From Lacibacter luteus (GTDB taxonomy: Bacteria > Bacteroidota > Bacteroidia > Chitinophagales > Chitinophagaceae), in the NCBI RefSeq assembly GCF_004118265.1, contig NZ_SDHW01000004.1:248001-312000 (forward strand): DNA of 64,000 nucleotides, read 5' to 3'. Below the pieces are notes generated by a model that worked only from the letters and a program-made list of their open reading frames with translations, made no database searches and was not told the DNA's origin. Shown one piece after another: positions 61,609 through 64,000 of the stretch; the stretch's first letter is position 1; each line of letters starts with the position of its first letter. Made by a program: the position numbers and the translations under genes.

Positions 61609-61775
61609 GGTTTCCTTTTTTAAACATTTAATCAGATACTATCTTTTCATGTTTGTGTGAAATTATACGAAATAATCAGCCCAAAGAAGCGCAGCCGTTT
61701 GCACAAAATGTATTGTTTGCAATCGCTTTTGTACCGTAATGACGAACTATTAAAGTACTGCAAATGGTTGACTAT

Positions 61776-63080
61776 TTATTGAAGTACCGAAAGATCTGCT
61801 ACCGGCACATTTTGTTTTACAGTATGTGCAAACTGAGAACGTAATACAGTACGGTTGCCGAAAAAACCACAGTTCTGCAGAAAAAATTTTGCCGCATCAA
61901 CACCACCTGCATAATCAACCCTGTATTGCTTTTGAGCAGTTGCATCGCCAGTAAATGTAGCTTTTGATAATTGCTTCCATTCTCCTCCAACAGTACGCAC
62001 CCATTGATTTTGATACCAGGCTTTACGTGTAATGTATCCCGTAGTTGGATCAAAGTTTTCAAGAAAGGAATGCAAACGTTTGAGATAGGTTGATGTTGCG
62101 GGCCTGTTGAAACTTGCAATCAACAACCACTTCTTTTCAACAGTTGAATAAAACCAGGCTGTATAGTTTGTATAATTATTATCGACCGGTTTGCCACGCA
62201 ACAGAAACCTGCAGGTATCACCAGCTTTCCAGTTATACTTCAAGTAGCTTTGTCCGCCGGAACCTTCGTTACCAAATTCGCCGGTGTATACATTCGTTCC
62301 TTTCTTTAGCATGATGATCTTTTTATCTTCCGGAATTTGTTTGGGATCATCTGTATGAAAAGGACTCCATACTGAAAACAATACTCTTCTTTCTGTTGAT
62401 GAATTAACCTGCATACCAAAATAACCCTCGCCAAAACCATTCGCCATATAGTAGGAACCAATTACATCGCTTCCCGCCGGCACAACAATTTCGTTATAAA
62501 ACCATTCTATATCCTCTTTCACTTCAGTAACATCGTAGCTAAGATGTACAGAAGGTCCTCTTCGTCCCCAATAGAAATAATTGCCTTCGTTATTTTTTAC
62601 AAACAGCGTTTGTGCATCAACAGCCGAGCCTGATAGCTGCAATGCATCCATTGATGCAAATACAGTTCCTGTTTTGCTGATGCCTTGTACATCTATCCGT
62701 ACATAACCACTATCGTTAACAGTAAATTCACCTAATGAATATTTTTTTGCTGTTCCTTCCAGTGCAGTTTGTGCAGACTTACCATTTACTGTACAGTTAA
62801 TAACAGACTTGCCTTCGGGCACTGCAATGGTTGATGCAATGTGCAGACTGCCTTTTTGCTTTACATATACCCATGTGCTGAATATTGCATCTGCATGCTG
62901 CCAGTTAACCCATCCATTATTCGTTACCTTTTCGCTTCCGGCCTTTGAAGTAACCCAGGAGTTACCGCCCAACGGAACAGATACTTCCTGTTGTGCAGTA
63001 ACGGTAACCGGCAACATGAGTATGCTTATTAACCCTAACAATCGACCGATTTCAAATATGTTTCTACGTTCCTGTCTCAT
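61776..63080 (-). CDS. DUF5077/DUF3472-domain secreted protein
   Basis: 434 residues. A hydrophobic signal region lies at about residues 12-30, then a DUF5077-type N-terminal beta domain (VPLGGNSWVTSKAG ... WVNWQHADAIFSTWVYV) and a DUF3472 domain (YFYWGRRGPSVHLSYDV, GFGEGYFGMQVNSSTERRVLFSVWSPF). DUF3472 proteins often go with glycan-degrading or lectin proteins. The gene is 167 bp upstream of the GH109-like gene. Exact role unknown. Confidence 0.78.
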   Translation of the reverse strand: MRQERRNIFEIGRLLGLISILMLPVTVTAQQEVSVPLGGNSWVTSKAGSEKVTNNGWVNWQHADAIFSTWVYVKQKGSLHIASTIAVPEGKSVINCTVNGKSAQTALEGTAKKYSLGEFTVNDSGYVRIDVQGISKTGTVFASMDALQLSGSAVDAQTLFVKNNEGNYFYWGRRGPSVHLSYDVTEVKEDIEWFYNEIVVPAGSDVIGSYYMANGFGEGYFGMQVNSSTERRVLFSVWSPFHTDDPKQIPEDKKIIMLKKGTNVYTGEFGNEGSGGQSYLKYNWKAGDTCRFLLRGKPVDNNYTNYTAWFYSTVEKKWLLIASFNRPATSTYLKRLHSFLENFDPTTGYITRKAWYQNQWVRTVGGEWKQLSKATFTGDATAQKQYRVDYAGGVDAAKFFLQNCGFFGNRTVLRSQFAHTVKQNVPVADLSVLQ

Positions 63081-63350
63081 CTTCGGTTATTTAATAAAGA
63101 CCTGCTTCTGCAGTGCTGCTAATTGCAAACCATCCCCTGCCGACTTTGCTGCCATCTTAATGTAATGGAATGATTTTGCAGTGTTGTTTTGAAAATACAA
63201 TTACCTATTTACATTGTACATACAGACGCTTACTGATGCAAAATTTTCATTGCGCTGTATTATTTCAAGTACCTCTGAACCAGAAAAAACTACATTGTAT
63301 GAAACCAGGTAAATAGCTTTCAATATTAATACTTCGATTTTTGTTTTGTA

Positions 63351-63459
63351 TGCGCAAACGGTGGCGCAAAATCAACAATGTTCACCTGTTCGTTTTCCAT
63401 GAAAACCTTTGTAGTAAAGCATTTCAGCCTGCGCAAACGGTTGCTCATGCAATTTGCGC
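63351..63459. promoter_or_regulatory. Two LacI-like palindromic sites
   Basis: TGCGCAAACGGTGGCGCA (63351-63368) and GCGCAAACGGTTGCTC (63431-63446) share the eleven bases GCGCAAACGGT 79 bp apart. The second is an imperfect palindrome of the CAAACGGTTG type bound by LacI/GalR-family regulators and is followed by TTTGCGC (63453-63459). No regulator gene is in the window. Confidence 0.45.
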
Positions 63460-63490
63460 ATACAGGTGATTCTGCTTACGTTCTACGTAT

Positions 63491-63518
63491 AAAAAAGCCA
63501 GGCTTAGAAAAGCCCGGC
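63491..63518 (-). terminator. Terminator of the discoidin-domain gene
   Basis: GCCAGGCTT (63497-63505) pairs with AAGCCCGGC (63510-63518) with one mismatch; on the minus strand TTTTTTA follows. Confidence 0.75.
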
Positions 63519-63560
63519 GAACTACTATATGATTATGAGAAAACTGTTTTACGATTGCCT

Positions 63561-64000
63561 CTATTTTGCAGTATACACTTCAATTTCTGCAAGGTGTGTT
63601 GAGGTGGTTTTTCCTTCGGTCATCATTACACGTAAATAACGGATGGCATTGCCGGAAAGCACAGCATATCCCTGCGGTGCTTTATTTGCCGGATCAAATA
63701 CAAAATTGCCTCCACCTTTTTTCAGGTTTGTCCATGTGGTAGCATCTGTACTTCCTTCCAGTGTAAACTTTGTCATTCCGTTTGAGTTGTTCTGTCTTGC
63801 AGTTAAATCAATTGAAATGGCTTTCACTGCTGTTTTCATATCAACAATGATCCAATGTGGGTAAGCAGGCGATGCGCCCATCCATTGCGAATGCCAGAAG
63901 GTATTATAATTACCATCGAACAATGCAGTAGTGCGACCATTGGTTGCACCTTCACCAACCAGCTCTTCGCTGCTTGCAGTTGCCGTCCAACCTGTGCGGT
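63561..64000 (-). CDS. Discoidin (F5/8 type C, CBM32-like) domain protein, C-terminal part
   Basis: The frame is open across the window edge; about 145 residues are visible, so the start lies beyond the window. The sequence has the galactose-binding domain pattern of F5/8 type C modules: TGWTATASSEELVGEG, DGNYNTFWHSQW, HWIIVDMKTAVKAISI, IRYLRVMMTEG and the terminal HLAEIEVYTAK. It is a typical C-terminal carbohydrate-binding module of a secreted enzyme; the catalytic part is not in view. Same strand as the DUF3472-GH109-NahK genes. Confidence 0.8.
   Translation of the reverse strand, partial: RTGWTATASSEELVGEGATNGRTTALFDGNYNTFWHSQWMGASPAYPHWIIVDMKTAVKAISIDLTARQNNSNGMTKFTLEGSTDATTWTNLKKGGGNFVFDPANKAPQGYAVLSGNAIRYLRVMMTEGKTTSTHLAEIEVYTAK

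Larger units (their letters stand above)
63081..63560. other. Intergenic region upstream of the DUF3472 gene
   Basis: About 480 bp with no coding frame of normal composition. It holds the terminator of the discoidin gene (63491-63518) and two palindromic GCGCAAACG sites (63351-63459). Confidence 0.55.

Noticed and set aside
1-64000. CRISPR arrays, tRNA/rRNA genes, transposases or prophage genes
   Set aside because: Looked for in gaps and coding regions; no repeat-spacer array, cloverleaf sequence or such protein was seen.

Overview
The window looks like chromosomal DNA of a Bacteroidota bacterium, most probably a Chitinophagaceae-type aerobe. The family-level assignment is an inference. The support is two SusC/SusD pairs, CarboxypepD_reg-like TonB receptors, promoters of the TAnnTTTG type, a split transketolase, an OprO/OprP-family porin and DUF5690 membrane proteins. 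No tRNA, rRNA, CRISPR array, transposase or prophage gene was seen.

Layout. 1-4.5 kb (minus): the 5' part of an ABC exporter, a DUF5690 membrane protein and a secreted protein with a caspase-like His/Cys dyad. 4.7-15.1 kb is an inorganic-phosphate block: a PhoB/PhoR-type two-component system, a TonB receptor with a surface lipoprotein, an OprO/P porin, a PhoU-like DUF47 protein and a PiT phosphate permease. 15.2-18.3 kb: rfbA, galE and a transketolase C-terminal subunit. 18.4-32.8 kb (all minus) runs, in transcription order, SusC, SusD, a terminator-like hairpin, two alkaline-phosphatase-superfamily enzymes, a TonB receptor, a PhnZ-like HD oxygenase, a phosphonatase-like hydrolase, a second DUF5690 protein and a TIGR03364 FAD oxidoreductase. 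33.0-40.3 kb: a second SusC/SusD pair led by a myo-inositol oxygenase, with a divergent secreted PI-PLC/GDPD-like enzyme. 40.4-47.5 kb: a lysine-rich protein, a cupin/AraC divergent pair, a GT61 glycosyltransferase, an ECF sigma factor with two membrane/periplasmic partners, an MBL hydrolase and a YCII-like protein. 47.5-53.4 kb: the elongasome operon mreB-mreC-mreD-mrdA-rodA. 53.6-59 kb: purD, a POT peptide transporter, a PsbP/DcrB-like protein and a MATE exporter. 59-64 kb (minus): a NahK-like sugar kinase, a GH109-like oxidoreductase/glycosidase, a DUF3472 protein and a truncated discoidin-domain protein.

Main point. Four promoter regions (upstream of the TonB receptor at 11.03 kb, of the porin at 12.5 kb, of SusC at 32.8 kb and of the inositol oxygenase at 39.1 kb) carry runs of a TTAAC-like hexamer repeated exactly every 11 bp. 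This is the layout of PhoB-family Pho boxes, and a PhoB/PhoR pair is encoded nearby. Together they suggest one phosphate-starvation island of about 35 kb. It would join phosphate uptake to a SusCD-fed aminophosphonate and organophosphate pathway and to an inositol branch. Within it, DUF5690 is a candidate inner-membrane phosphonate or organophosphate permease. Regulation, substrates and the DUF5690 role are inferences from sequence and have not been tested.
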